From IMG/VR virus record IMGVR_UViG_3300025266_000036, positions 1 to 28,687 of that record: a DNA stretch of 28,687 nt, one strand, 5' to 3'. A program made the position numbers and the translations under genes. Positions 1-7,010 of the stretch are shown here, piece after piece; the stretch's first letter is position 1; every line of letters starts with the position of its first letter. The stretch is from a virus. The notes beneath the pieces were generated by a model that was not told the DNA's origin, made no database searches, and saw only the letters and a program-made list of their open reading frames with translations.

Positions 1-65
1 CCTTTGATGAATTTTTCTTTAGGTAGTCTATCTACTCTAATACTTCCGTTGATAATTGCACTCAT
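1..65 (-). CDS. ssb: ssb, first 21 codons (gene cut by window edge)
   Basis: Duplicate of the 5' end of the single-stranded DNA-binding protein gene annotated at 28265..28567. The ATG is at 65 and the frame runs off the left edge. This is not a second gene. Confidence 0.9.
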   Translation of the reverse strand, partial: MSAIINGSIRVDRLPKEKFIK

Positions 66-185
66 AATATATAAATTAAATTTTGGTGTTGTCAATACAC
101 GCAACACCTCGTGTTTTATTTATTTTAATATCTATATTCTTGCTAACTGAATACCCATTAAGTCTTAAAAGGTTTTTAGCCTTTA
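1..185. repeat. terminal direct repeat, left copy (assembly overlap of a circular genome)
   Basis: These 185 bases are identical, base by base, to 28503..28687. The repeat holds the 5' end of ssb and most of the 53-aa gene upstream of it, so both genes run across the junction. I infer an assembly overlap of a circular or circularly permuted genome of 28,502 bp. A true short terminal repeat is possible but less likely, because the repeat cuts two genes. Confidence 0.93.
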
Positions 186-237
186 CAACCTCTCTTTGTT
201 TTATTCTGTAGTGTTCAAATATCTCGTTGCTTATCAT
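76..237 (-). CDS. conserved-looking 53-aa protein between rad52-like gene and ssb
   Basis: An ATG at 237 opens two bases after the TAG of the Rad52-like gene, and the frame runs 53 codons to a TAA at 76, ten bases before the ssb ATG. The product starts MISNEIFEHYRIKQREVV, continues with a basic NLLRLNGYSVSK stretch and ends CIDNTKI. The spacing, the lack of internal stops and the absence of any other use for this gap support a real gene. I do not recognise the family. Its place between two recombination genes suggests an accessory role in DNA metabolism; that is inference only. Most of it is repeated at 28578..28687. Confidence 0.65.
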   Translation of the reverse strand: MISNEIFEHYRIKQREVVKAKNLLRLNGYSVSKNIDIKINKTRGVACIDNTKI

Positions 238-239
238 AT

Positions 240-773
240 CTATTTTTTTTCAAACTTACCAAATACAAATCTAACTTTATCTTTCTGGTCTTTACAAGCT
301 AAACCAACTAATTTATTACCTTTAAACTCACTAACCCATTTCCACTCTTTTAATTTTAAATCCCAGGTTTGTTTAACCTTTTGGTTTTCTATTTTAAACT
401 CATTACTATCTAATTTAATTTGTATAATAGGATAATCATATAATTCAATACCAATTCCTAAATTAAAACAAGCACGTTTAAAACTATCACTAGCTAAACC
501 CTTTTGACTATCTGCCATACTTTCTGTACCAGTATCTTCTTTTGATACCCAATGTTTATTTGCTTCATCCCAAACAGAAACAATACAATTTCTATTGTCT
601 CTTGTGTGTTCCCTTTTCCAGCCTAATACACCGCAAACCTCATTAAGTCTTTTAATGTCTACCCTTGCATCTTTATAAGCTAATATAGTGGCATAGCCAC
701 CTTTGTTAATTGATTGTACCCTAAAGTCAATATCTTGTATTTCTAAAGGTTTTGATAAATTGTTTAATTCCAT
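240..773 (-). CDS. Rad52/Rad22-like single-strand annealing protein
   Basis: 177 aa. Likely a phage recombination mediator that loads on ssDNA and anneals complementary strands. The N-terminal half resembles the Rad52/Rad22 (DdrA-like) family: a basic ARVDIKRLNEVCGVLGWKREH segment at residues 36-56, an acidic-aromatic strand around 65-82, and the signature SDSFKRACFNLGIG at 95-108, like the family's SDA-KRAA-K-GIG helix. The C-terminal part (about 120-177) is Lys-rich and less recognisable. It starts 4 nt after the 43-aa gene's stop and is followed within 2 nt by the 53-aa gene and then ssb. With SSB and the 5'-3' exonuclease at 22988 it would form a two-component recombination set. The family call rests on motif similarity by eye. 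Confidence 0.78.
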   Translation of the reverse strand: MELNNLSKPLEIQDIDFRVQSINKGGYATILAYKDARVDIKRLNEVCGVLGWKREHTRDNRNCIVSVWDEANKHWVSKEDTGTESMADSQKGLASDSFKRACFNLGIGIELYDYPIIQIKLDSNEFKIENQKVKQTWDLKLKEWKWVSEFKGNKLVGLACKDQKDKVRFVFGKFEKK

Positions 774-777
774 TTTG

Positions 778-909
778 TTATTGTTTAAATATTTGTGATA
801 CTTCTATTTGTGCTTTTAGTTCTTCTATCTTATTACATAAAGCTTCTATTCTATATGTATACTCATCAAATTTAGTCTGGGCAGTTTCTTGTGAAAAGTT
901 AGTTGCCAT
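778..909 (-). CDS. 43-aa coiled-coil protein
   Basis: The ATG at 909 overlaps the TAA of the upstream gene (TAATG), and the TAA at 778 lies 4 nt before the Rad52-like start. Residues 16-38 (EYTYRIEALCNKIEELKAQI) have heptad spacing of I/L residues, suggesting a short coiled coil. No known family is recognised. It is the second gene of the early-type operon starting at 1058. Confidence 0.62.
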   Translation of the reverse strand: MATNFSQETAQTKFDEYTYRIEALCNKIEELKAQIEVSQIFKQ

Positions 910-1058
910 TATTGTATGTTGTATAAGGTTGATTTTAATACATCTAAATTTTCTTTAATTCTAATTTGTAAAGTTGCATCTTCTTTTAAGATTGCTTCAT
1001 ACAACTCTAATTCAAATTTTTTAATCTTGCCTTTTAAATCGTGTTTCTGTGTTCTCAT
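909..1058 (-). CDS. 49-aa charged helical protein, first gene of an early-type operon
   Basis: The ATG at 1058 follows the early-type promoter element at 1089..1112. The frame ends in a TAA that shares one base with the next ATG. The product (MRTQKHDLKGKIKKFELELYE...) is highly charged and predicted helical. I do not recognise it. Evidence for reality is the TAATG coupling, the promoter 30 nt upstream and the lack of a competing frame. Confidence 0.62.
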   Translation of the reverse strand: MRTQKHDLKGKIKKFELELYEAILKEDATLQIRIKENLDVLKSTLYNIQ

Positions 1059-1112
1059 TCTGTTAAGTTTAAATTAATAATAAGCGAATATAAACAAATT
1101 ATTTAATAACTA
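1059..1112 (-). promoter_or_regulatory. early-type promoter P1 with shared 24-bp element
   Basis: On the plus strand 1089..1112 reads TATAAACAAA, two variable bases, then ATTTAAYAACTA. The same 24-bp element occurs at 19446..19469 and 25727..25750, always upstream of the first gene of a leftward operon. Read on the minus strand it contains the TTTG that supplies a -33-like TTG. The -7 box here is poor (TAATTTAA) compared with the two sister sites. Confidence 0.55.
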
Positions 1113-1124
1113 AAAGTATAAAGC

Positions 1125-1160
1125 AAAAAAAAAGGCTTGACATATAGCCAAACCCCTTTT
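1125..1160 (-). terminator. intrinsic terminator after the ninG-like gene
   Basis: On the minus strand an AAAAGG/CCTTTT stem (1155..1160 with 1130..1135), with an inner TTG/CAA pairing, is followed by nine T residues. It lies between the stop of the NinG-like gene and promoter P1, so it separates the lysis unit from the early operon. Confidence 0.65.
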
Positions 1161-1193
1161 CATTAACAAAACAGAATACCCAAAGATAGTCTT

Positions 1194-1589
1194 TTATAAA
1201 CTATCTAACAAGTCTTTATAGTGTTTAATCTTGTCTAGTAGTTCATCATTAGAATACTTTACAGTTTCTTTTGATTTTATATATAATTCTTCTGCAGTAC
1301 CATAACCAAATTTTTCATCTAGGTACTTACCAAAAATATATTGCTCACCAGCTTTAAACATATTACATCCCACACATTGCACAGCTACATTCATTTCTAG
1401 CCACCTGGTTGCATAGTGTTTTCTAGATTGAAAATGACCGCATTGCATCCCTACCTTATAATGTGAAACCTTACCACAAGTAAAACAAGATACATCACCA
1501 TTATGGTCTGCATCTTTTAACCTTATGTACTGGCTAAATATAGCATCTAGTTTTTTAACTATTTTGCTTCTTGATAGTTTAGATGGCAT
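1194..1589 (-). CDS. ninG: NinG/Rap-like recombination nuclease
   Basis: 131 aa, somewhat shorter than lambda NinG (about 200 aa). NinG/Rap is a structure-specific endonuclease acting on branched recombination intermediates. Visible features are a zinc-type cluster with C35-x2-C38, then C50-G-H52-F, the family segment GHFQSRKHYATRWLEMNV (51-68) and C72-x2-C75, followed by a FGKYLDEKFGYG stretch. The N-terminus is basic (KLSRSKIVKK). The gene is last in the lysis-side transcript and is followed by a terminator, although its role fits the recombination genes beyond P1. It overlaps the small frame at 1579..1707 by 11 nt. The family assignment is quite secure; biochemical activity is inferred. 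Confidence 0.82.
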   Translation of the reverse strand: MPSKLSRSKIVKKLDAIFSQYIRLKDADHNGDVSCFTCGKVSHYKVGMQCGHFQSRKHYATRWLEMNVAVQCVGCNMFKAGEQYIFGKYLDEKFGYGTAEELYIKSKETVKYSNDELLDKIKHYKDLLDSL

Positions 1590-1707
1590 TATCTATGGTT
1601 TCTATTATATGTTTTAATTGGCTTTTTTTAAATTCACCTAATGATTTATCATCTATAATTAATAGGTAATAATCTTTTCTTACTGCAATACATTTTGTGT
1701 TTTCCAA
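1579..1707 (-). CDS. possible 42-aa protein with TTG start, overlapping ninG
   Basis: A frame opening at TTG (1707) right after an in-frame stop reads 42 codons to a TAA at 1579, inside the start of the NinG-like gene. The product (ENTKCIAVRKDYYLLIIDDK...GEFKKSQLKHIIETIDNAI) has a normal composition, with a hydrophobic YYLLII strand and an amphipathic helix. No ATG is available, so the start is uncertain. Non-coding AT-rich DNA could give this by chance, but the overlap with the next start matches the packing style of this genome. Confidence 0.45.
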   Translation of the reverse strand: MENTKCIAVRKDYYLLIIDDKSLGEFKKSQLKHIIETIDNAI

Positions 1708-1856
1708 ATTTTATTTGTTTTTTAAAAATATAAGTAATAACTTTACACTTTTTTATTACTTCAAATATATAAAATAAATAATTAGAAATATATCTAAATA
1801 TAAATCTAAAAATATTACTAAATAAAAGATAAGAATAATGATTTTGGAATAGTATT
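1708..1856. other. AT-rich spacer downstream of the holin gene
   Basis: About 150 bases of almost pure A and T between the holin stop and the TTG-start frame. Apart from the hairpin at 1732..1761 I see no gene or other signal. A long minus-strand frame crosses it (1649..1915) but has low-complexity F/I/Y/K composition and overlaps the holin gene. Confidence 0.6.
1732..1761 (-). terminator. 9-bp perfect hairpin, probable terminator after holin
   Basis: AAGTAATAA at 1732..1740 pairs perfectly with TTATTACTT at 1753..1761 around a 12-nt loop. On the minus strand the hairpin is followed by a T-rich stretch (TATATTTTT). It lies about 95 nt after the holin stop. The stem is entirely AT except one G-C pair, so it could also be a protein-binding inverted repeat. 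Confidence 0.5.
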
Positions 1857-2309
1857 CTATTTTTGAGAAATGTATTTGTATTTTTCAATCCCTCTAGAAC
1901 CGAAATAAGCAACATAGGTTGTAATTAAAAGTGATTTAAGCAAATCAATCCATTCAGTACCTACACCAAATTCAATATTTAAGCTATCCATAAGAATTAA
2001 TAGCCAGGTAGATATTGTAAGAAAGATTAGCATCATTGGTCTTACATTTTTTGATAACCAACTATCGCTTGACATATCTGATACCCACCTTTTTGAAACC
2101 TCTTGCATTTCTACAATATCCATTTCAAGTAGCTTTAAGGCTTCTTCTTTATCTTTTGGTGTTATACCTTTGTCATTGCTTATAAGACCACCTACCATCT
2201 TTAAAAGACCAGCATCAGGCAATAAATCACTAGCCACACCCAATATGTTTGGTGCAGCTTTAGATAAGAATTTGCCAACCCTTGTATCTTTAAACTTCTT
2301 TTTACTCAT
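1857..2309 (-). CDS. holin, three-TM (GTA-type) family
   Basis: 150 aa. Probably forms inner-membrane lesions that release the endolysin. The N-terminal half is soluble and charged (KKKFKDTRVGKFLSKAAPNILGVASDLLPDAG), followed by the family landmark WLSKNVRPMMLIFLTIS (84-100) leading into a hydrophobic segment (about 92-107) and a second at about 123-137 ending TYVAYFGSRGIEK. This arrangement matches the '3TMs holin' family, whose members carry the VRP and FGSRGxEK signatures. It overlaps the 51-aa membrane protein by 8 nt, and the endolysin lies just beyond, a normal lysis cassette. The holin role is inferred from family and context. Confidence 0.8.
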   Translation of the reverse strand: MSKKKFKDTRVGKFLSKAAPNILGVASDLLPDAGLLKMVGGLISNDKGITPKDKEEALKLLEMDIVEMQEVSKRWVSDMSSDSWLSKNVRPMMLIFLTISTWLLILMDSLNIEFGVGTEWIDLLKSLLITTYVAYFGSRGIEKYKYISQK

Positions 2310-2457
2310 TATTTCTTTTATTCATTAAATACCACTTGTGTGCAGTATAACCAATAGTTAAAAGTAAAAGCGTTATTTTTAAAAATACATCTGCGTTTGT
2401 CATTGAAAATAAAAAAGTACCACCGTTAATTAAAAGTGTTTTGTAGTCTGTTATCAT
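2302..2457 (-). CDS. 51-aa single-pass membrane protein of the lysis cassette
   Basis: The ATG at 2457 follows the endolysin stop (2459) directly, and the TAA at 2302 lies inside the holin gene. Residues 24-39 (VFLKITLLLLTIGYTA) form one membrane segment, followed by a basic tail (HKWYLMNKRNN). Its place between endolysin and holin suggests a second holin, an antiholin or a spanin-like helper. No lipobox or clear spanin motif is seen, so I leave the function open. Confidence 0.7.
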   Translation of the reverse strand: MITDYKTLLINGGTFLFSMTNADVFLKITLLLLTIGYTAHKWYLMNKRNNE

Positions 2458-2458
2458 T

Positions 2459-2917
2459 TTAGCAAGATTTACAATTAGAATAGGTATGATATATACCTGG
2501 TCTTTTAGTTACTAATACTTGTTGTCTGTTATCTTCTTTTTTATAAGAAACGTGTAACCATTTTGGTTCTGCGCCAAATTCCCAAATCATTTGGTCAAAA
2601 ACTAAATTCTCTCTAATCCAATGAAACATCTCAAGGTTAGACTTACCGCCCATACTTGTAATATCAAAAGCTTCACCACGTAGATGGCTGCTTCTTGCAG
2701 CACCTTTTAAGGCAGTATTTAATTCTAAAGACCTAAACATACTATTAACTTTAATTGGTGCACCTACCCACTCCCTTAATGGTTCAAACACCTTTTCAGC
2801 TAGTAGCTGCATATTCTCAACTTGTTCATCATTTGGTTTATTCTTTATACCGTATTGTTTAGCATAATTAGAGCCAACTGCTTCTTTGTAAGATATGTGT
2901 TTACTTATTTTTTTCAT
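2459..2917 (-). CDS. endolysin, peptidase M15 (D-Ala-D-Ala carboxypeptidase-like)
   Basis: 152 aa, a usual length for single-domain M15_3-type phage lysins. These zinc peptidases cut peptidoglycan cross-links. Zinc and catalytic residues are visible: S77-x-H78-LRGEAF-D85 (the SxHxxGxAxD motif), E113 in IWEFG, and the W120-L-H122-V motif. An R62-S63-containing strand (SMFRSLELN) precedes them as in the family. No signal peptide is seen, so holin-dependent export is expected. The C-terminus ends CKSC, an unusual small Cys pair. It overlaps the upstream 79-aa gene by 17 nt and is followed by two membrane proteins of the lysis cassette. Confidence 0.88.
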   Translation of the reverse strand: MKKISKHISYKEAVGSNYAKQYGIKNKPNDEQVENMQLLAEKVFEPLREWVGAPIKVNSMFRSLELNTALKGAARSSHLRGEAFDITSMGGKSNLEMFHWIRENLVFDQMIWEFGAEPKWLHVSYKKEDNRQQVLVTKRPGIYHTYSNCKSC

Positions 2918-3140
2918 CTGTGATTAGTTTAAAAGTTCCATCTTGTAGGTTTACTTCTATGTTACCATATTTTTCTTCAAGTTCCTTTTTATTCTTTTCT
3001 TGCTTCATTGAAAGTTCTGCAAACATATGTGATAGTGTATGTGACTGTGTAGCCAATAACCCTAAATCGTGTAATATTGCTTGTTTCTTTTGTTCTTGTT
3101 CTTTAAATACTTTTAACTCACTTTTTGATAATGTACCCAT
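2901..3140 (-). CDS. 79-aa coiled-coil protein next to the endolysin
   Basis: Residues 6-56 are almost entirely helical and heptad-like (ELKVFKEQEQKKQAILHDL...SHTLSHMFAEL...KKELEEKYG), followed by a short strand-forming end (NIEVNLQDGTFKLITDE). Similar small proteins occur near lysis or tail-fibre genes of other phages, but I cannot name a function. It overlaps the endolysin start, so the two are co-expressed. Confidence 0.7.
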   Translation of the reverse strand: MGTLSKSELKVFKEQEQKKQAILHDLGLLATQSHTLSHMFAELSMKQEKNKKELEEKYGNIEVNLQDGTFKLITDEKNK

Positions 3141-3173
3141 TTTATAAATTTTTGATTAAGTATCAAATATACT

Positions 3174-3467
3174 TTATTCCTTTTTTAATGTAGGTGTAAT
3201 ATCTATTATTTCTTTAGTAGGTATTTTTTTAACTGGTACTTCTGGGAATGTTACATCAAATGTTGTTGGTGTTCCTAGCACCATTTCAATACTATCATCA
3301 AATATAATGTACCAAAATACAGGTGTATCATCTTCTGCCGTATTGTAGTCTACCCAATACAAAGTTTCATCTTCTGGTGTTTTAGGTAAACCATAATAAT
3401 CTGCACACGCTTTACGAGCGTCAATTGCTTCTTGTTCTATTAGGTATTTATATCCGTTTACTTCCAT
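3174..3467 (-). CDS. 97-aa protein directly downstream of tail fibre, possible fibre chaperone
   Basis: The ATG overlaps the fibre stop codon (TAATG). The sequence is acidic and rich in aromatic residues (CADYYGLPKTPEDETLYWVDYNTAEDDTPVFWYIIFDD), with a Lys/Pro-rich tail. Small proteins coded right after a tail-fibre gene are often fibre assembly chaperones or tip components; that role is inferred from position only. No family was recognised. Confidence 0.68.
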   Translation of the reverse strand: MEVNGYKYLIEQEAIDARKACADYYGLPKTPEDETLYWVDYNTAEDDTPVFWYIIFDDSIEMVLGTPTTFDVTFPEVPVKKIPTKEIIDITPTLKKE

Positions 3468-4315
3468 TAGTAGATTGAGTAATAAGTGTTAATGTTTGTC
3501 TCTATGCCGCTATTATTGTTTCCATTATCCCACAAAATAAACTCTTGAATAATTCCACTTACAGAATTATTCCCGTTTAAACCACTAAGAATTCTGTCTA
3601 TACTCATTACGCTTGGTGTACTTGCTGTGTTTGAATTTTGCAATCCGTTTTGTTTTACAAAGTTGTTGGCTTGATTAAAGTTGAACAAGAACCTTGTGTT
3701 TACGATATGACTCGAGAATTTATAATCAGAGACAGTTTTTCTATAACGATATGTTGGAACGCCGCCGAATGTTCTTTGGAGCATATGCATATTTCCATCA
3801 GTAGATTTAGAGAATATGAATTGTCTGTCATCCAAAGAAATAACACTAAATAAATTAGATGAGCCTACCAATGAATTTAAATCAAAATAAGTAGTTGAAC
3901 TTAAATCCAATACAGGCTTACCCCCCTCTAAAATAGTAGACCCAGAAGATACAATCTTTGGTTGTCTCGATGCCGTAGCTTGTGCCGCATTAACCGCATT
4001 ACCCGATTGGTCATACCATATAGCCACAAACCCATCATTTGTTCCTGTAAATGTAGTTAGTGTACCATCTGTAATTTCTTCTGCTGTAAAGTCTTGCTCT
4101 GTGTTATCACTTGAACGCCTCACCCTAACAACACTTGTGGTTGTAGAAGATAAATTTCTTAAACTATAGGCAGCAGTTGCACCCCCATACTCATCTAATA
4201 AAAAAGATTCTGATGGTGCACAACCAGCATAAGGCTTATAAACTAAACCCCAGTTTACAGTATTATCACAAACACCAGAACCCCACCAACTTTTTGAATA
4301 TATTTCGTTTGCCAT
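3467..4315 (-). CDS. tail fibre / receptor-binding protein with arabinofuranosidase-B-like domain
   Basis: 282 aa. The N-terminus (NEIYSKSWWGSG) probably attaches to the virion. Residues about 43-130 resemble the catalytic domain of alpha-L-arabinofuranosidase B (a concanavalin-like fold): AAYSLRNLS, VVRVRRSSDNTEQDF, and GFVAIWYDQSGNAVNAAQAT followed by RQPKIV. Phage proteins with this module often serve as adhesins. The remaining half (130-282) is Ser/Asn-rich and beta-like with an RILSGLNGNN turn, consistent with a LamG-type lectin sandwich. The gene is coupled on both sides by TAATG overlaps. Enzyme activity is not established; glycan binding is the safer guess. Confidence 0.72.
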   Translation of the reverse strand: MANEIYSKSWWGSGVCDNTVNWGLVYKPYAGCAPSESFLLDEYGGATAAYSLRNLSSTTTSVVRVRRSSDNTEQDFTAEEITDGTLTTFTGTNDGFVAIWYDQSGNAVNAAQATASRQPKIVSSGSTILEGGKPVLDLSSTTYFDLNSLVGSSNLFSVISLDDRQFIFSKSTDGNMHMLQRTFGGVPTYRYRKTVSDYKFSSHIVNTRFLFNFNQANNFVKQNGLQNSNTASTPSVMSIDRILSGLNGNNSVSGIIQEFILWDNGNNNSGIETNINTYYSIY

Positions 4316-4389
4316 TACTTTTTATTTTTTTTCTTCTTTAGAAATATTTTAAGTTTCTCGATGTTTTTTGCCTTTGGTTTGTAAATCAT
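4315..4389 (-). CDS. 24-aa Lys-rich peptide, coupled on both sides
   Basis: The ATG at 4389 overlaps the TGA of the upstream gene (ATGA), and the TAA shares a base with the tail-fibre ATG (TAATG). The peptide begins MIYKPKAKNIEKLKIF and ends in a Lys/Asn cluster, so it is very basic. The double coupling suggests it is translated, either as a small product or as a relay that passes ribosomes to the fibre gene. Confidence 0.5.
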   Translation of the reverse strand: MIYKPKAKNIEKLKIFLKKKKNKK

Positions 4390-4895
4390 AAAACCCATCC
4401 GTTAAATGTAGCATTGTAGCTAGGATATAAATCATCGTTTACATTATTAGTATACTCTGGGTAGGTAGTTTGGTTAAAACTCATAAAATCTATAAATCTT
4501 CTTGAGTACCATTCTGCGTTTGTTCTTGCTTTTTCAACTAAAAAATCAACTTCTGTTTTATCTACAGTTTGTGAGTTTTCAGAATTATGTTTAAAAATTC
4601 CGCCATTAGAAATTTGATAAGCAGCGAATGGAATATAATTTGATTGTGCGTACCAGATTAGCATACTTACAATATAATCATCTAAAATAATTTTCCATCT
4701 TGCATTAGCTGGTAAATCAATCCCAGCTACAATAGCAGCAGTTAAACCATCGTACATATTTGTACCTATGATTTGTTGTACATCAATTTCTTGTGCGATT
4801 TTGATGAAAAAAATAAATTTGTCGGTATTAATTGACCCATCTAAAATTGAGTTTCTTACTAAATCTGTTCTATTTATAAATAATACTGTTGCCAT
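4386..4895 (-). CDS. head-tail connector-region protein (DUF6712-like)
   Basis: 169 aa. It resembles a family found next to portal genes in Bacteroidota phages: an N-terminal LFINRTDLVRNSILDG, IAQEIDVQQIIGTNMYDGL, an Ile/Tyr-rich middle (DDYIVSMLIWYAQSNYIPFAAYQISNGGIF), then NSENSQTVDKTEVDFLVEKARTNAEWYSRRFIDFM. Length and helical character fit an adaptor or head-completion protein, but this is inferred from location beside the portal. It begins at the base next to the portal stop. Confidence 0.65.
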   Translation of the reverse strand: MATVLFINRTDLVRNSILDGSINTDKFIFFIKIAQEIDVQQIIGTNMYDGLTAAIVAGIDLPANARWKIILDDYIVSMLIWYAQSNYIPFAAYQISNGGIFKHNSENSQTVDKTEVDFLVEKARTNAEWYSRRFIDFMSFNQTTYPEYTNNVNDDLYPSYNATFNGWVL

Positions 4896-7010
4896 CTATC
4901 TTCTTTTATTAGTTGGTAAAAAACCCTCATTAGGCATATCAATAGGTCTTTTAGCTACAAGTTTATCATTTACTTCTGGCTTAAAACCTTTTCGTTTAGC
5001 TTCATTTACACTTATTAATGGTGCTTTGGGACTTTTAACATCAATACGTTTACTATCTAGTGTAAACATATAAGTTTTGCGCATCCAGAAATGATGGCAC
5101 GCACCGCCCCCTTTATATAAATCAGTTTTTTCTCCGCCCTTATGAAGCCAAATTGAATATGTATCTACACCTTTTGGACCCCATCCTGGGTTTACTACCA
5201 TTGTAGTCATTTTTAATATATCTTCTTTGCGATATATCTTTTTTGCTTTTATCATTTTCTCACAAAAACTTCTTGTTACATTTTTACCCTCTTTGTCAAA
5301 TGTATCTTTTAAAGGTGCGTATTGATAACGTACTTTAAAGGCAACATCTTTTACAGCTTTATCTTGTTTTGATTTTGCGTTTGGTCTTGATGTACCAGTA
5401 GAAACAAATTCCCATATTTTAGATAATGTGCTTTTGTTATTTTTGTTTAGTTCATCAATTTGATAATCAAGAGCATCTTCATTATCATAATCAACTTTTC
5501 TTTCATCAATTAATGTCCATTCGCTTAAATCTTCATCTTCACCAAATTCTTCTAAATCAACTTCACCGTGTGACTTACAGGGCATATACCAAACCTTACC
5601 ATCTTCTTCGTGTTCGTGGTAACCCTCGCAATCTATCATCTTTGCAATAGCTTCAGCCTCTTCTTTTGTTCCGTATGCTTGTTTGCCGTCAATATCTTTT
5701 AATTGTATTGATGACATATTTTCTTTTATATATCCACATATTTTAGGTGCTGCTGCTGCTCCATACCTTTTAGTTTGTTCAGCAATACATTTGTCCCAAG
5801 GATATTTAGCAAGATTTACCGACATCTCAACACCTGTTTCTTCTTCTATAGTCTCACTATCTTGTAAGTCTTTATCTACATCAGTAAATTCTAGTGGCTG
5901 TAAGGTCGTAAAGTATAGGTTTAAGGCTATATCATTGTAAGCTAGTATTTGGTCAAAGCTATCAATTAAAAGTTCTTGAAATGGTCTTATTACGGTGTTA
6001 TCCATCAACAAAGATGCAGTCTTTATTTCATCTGCATTATTACCTAAACCACTACCATCTTTTATCCCTAATAACATAGGTGATACAATACGATGTGCAA
6101 CCATTATTTTTTGTGTGCTTTCTTCACTCAAAAATTGGTATTGGTTGTGTGCATCACTTAATTGTACTGGTGTTATTTCCGCTTGACTTTCTTTATTGTC
6201 GTTAAAAGCCAAAATAAATTTCCCCGCATTGCTGGTCCCAGAAAACTTCTGTGCAATTTTTGTTTCTATTAATTGTCTTTCTTGTTGGTTTGGTGTTCCG
6301 TTGTTAAAATTAATCAACATCGATGGAGACAATCCATTCATTATGTTATTTAAATGATAGTTCGACACCTCCTCTTCCAAGCTACAGTACTGTAAACCTC
6401 CCTGATAATCGACAGGAGAATAGTAGTAAAAGCCTGATTTATAGGGTTTTATGTAATATATTTCAATATTTTCTTTAGACATACCAAAAGCTGGTATTCT
6501 TAAAGGGTCATCAGTTCTTTTTATGTTTGCCCAATCATTATAATAGTAATATGCTGGTACATCTCCGTTTTCATCACATTTTTCTGCTCTTAAAGTCTCG
6601 ATAGGCATATGCTCTAATTGAACAATCTTGCTTCTATCCTTTGAGTATATAACTTGAATAGCAGCTTGTCCCATTAGCTTAAGGTCATAACAACATCTTC
6701 TTACAACATCTTTTCTAAACAAAGAAATCATCTGTGCATACTCATTAGGTTTTCTATTGCTATCAGTAGCATTTAAACCTTTTCCGTAGATTGCTTGACT
6801 AATTCCATTAATAGCTGCATTGTTTGTAGGTGAACCATTGTAGCGGTCTATAAGGAACTGAAAATAATTGTTATCTGAACCATACTCAATCCACTCCTCA
6901 CCATTAACTTCTTTAACCTCTGGTGATGTGTATGTACTTAAATTAACAAAGCCAAATTCTGAAGATTTAGATGCCTTTGCAAATTGTCCCTTTTCGTTTC
7001 TTTTTCTCAT
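4896..7010 (-). CDS. portal protein with C-terminal head-morphogenesis-like extension
   Basis: 704 aa, far longer than a typical 400-500 aa portal. Residues 1-385 look like a phage portal: a polar N-terminus, GSDNNYFQFLIDRYNGSPTNNAAINGISQAIYGKGL, and SEESTQKIMVAHRIVSPMLLGIKDGSGLGNNADEI before the crown region. The remainder adds YPWDKCIAEQTKRYGAAAAPKICGYI (about 412-437), an acidic middle, and a C-terminal domain (about 575-690) with VRYQYAPLKDTFDKEGKNVTRSFCEKMIKAKKIYRKEDI and WLHKGGEKTDLYKGGGACHHFWMRKTYM. This last part resembles Mu-F/minor-head-type extensions that end in a Cys/His cluster. The portal is the dodecameric DNA entry ring of the head. Its start overlaps the upstream 128-aa gene by ATGA. 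Confidence 0.85.
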   Translation of the reverse strand: MRKRNEKGQFAKASKSSEFGFVNLSTYTSPEVKEVNGEEWIEYGSDNNYFQFLIDRYNGSPTNNAAINGISQAIYGKGLNATDSNRKPNEYAQMISLFRKDVVRRCCYDLKLMGQAAIQVIYSKDRSKIVQLEHMPIETLRAEKCDENGDVPAYYYYNDWANIKRTDDPLRIPAFGMSKENIEIYYIKPYKSGFYYYSPVDYQGGLQYCSLEEEVSNYHLNNIMNGLSPSMLINFNNGTPNQQERQLIETKIAQKFSGTSNAGKFILAFNDNKESQAEITPVQLSDAHNQYQFLSEESTQKIMVAHRIVSPMLLGIKDGSGLGNNADEIKTASLLMDNTVIRPFQELLIDSFDQILAYNDIALNLYFTTLQPLEFTDVDKDLQDSETIEEETGVEMSVNLAKYPWDKCIAEQTKRYGAAAAPKICGYIKENMSSIQLKDIDGKQAYGTKEEAEAIAKMIDCEGYHEHEEDGKVWYMPCKSHGEVDLEEFGEDEDLSEWTLIDERKVDYDNEDALDYQIDELNKNNKSTLSKIWEFVSTGTSRPNAKSKQDKAVKDVAFKVRYQYAPLKDTFDKEGKNVTRSFCEKMIKAKKIYRKEDILKMTTMVVNPGWGPKGVDTYSIWLHKGGEKTDLYKGGGACHHFWMRKTYMFTLDSKRIDVKSPKAPLISVNEAKRKGFKPEVNDKLVAKRPIDMPNEGFLPTNKRR

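Noticed and set aside
1649-1915. Minus-strand 88-codon frame across the AT-rich spacer
   Set aside because: Composition is F/I/Y/K low complexity, it overlaps the holin gene in another frame, and part of it conflicts with the better 42-codon frame.
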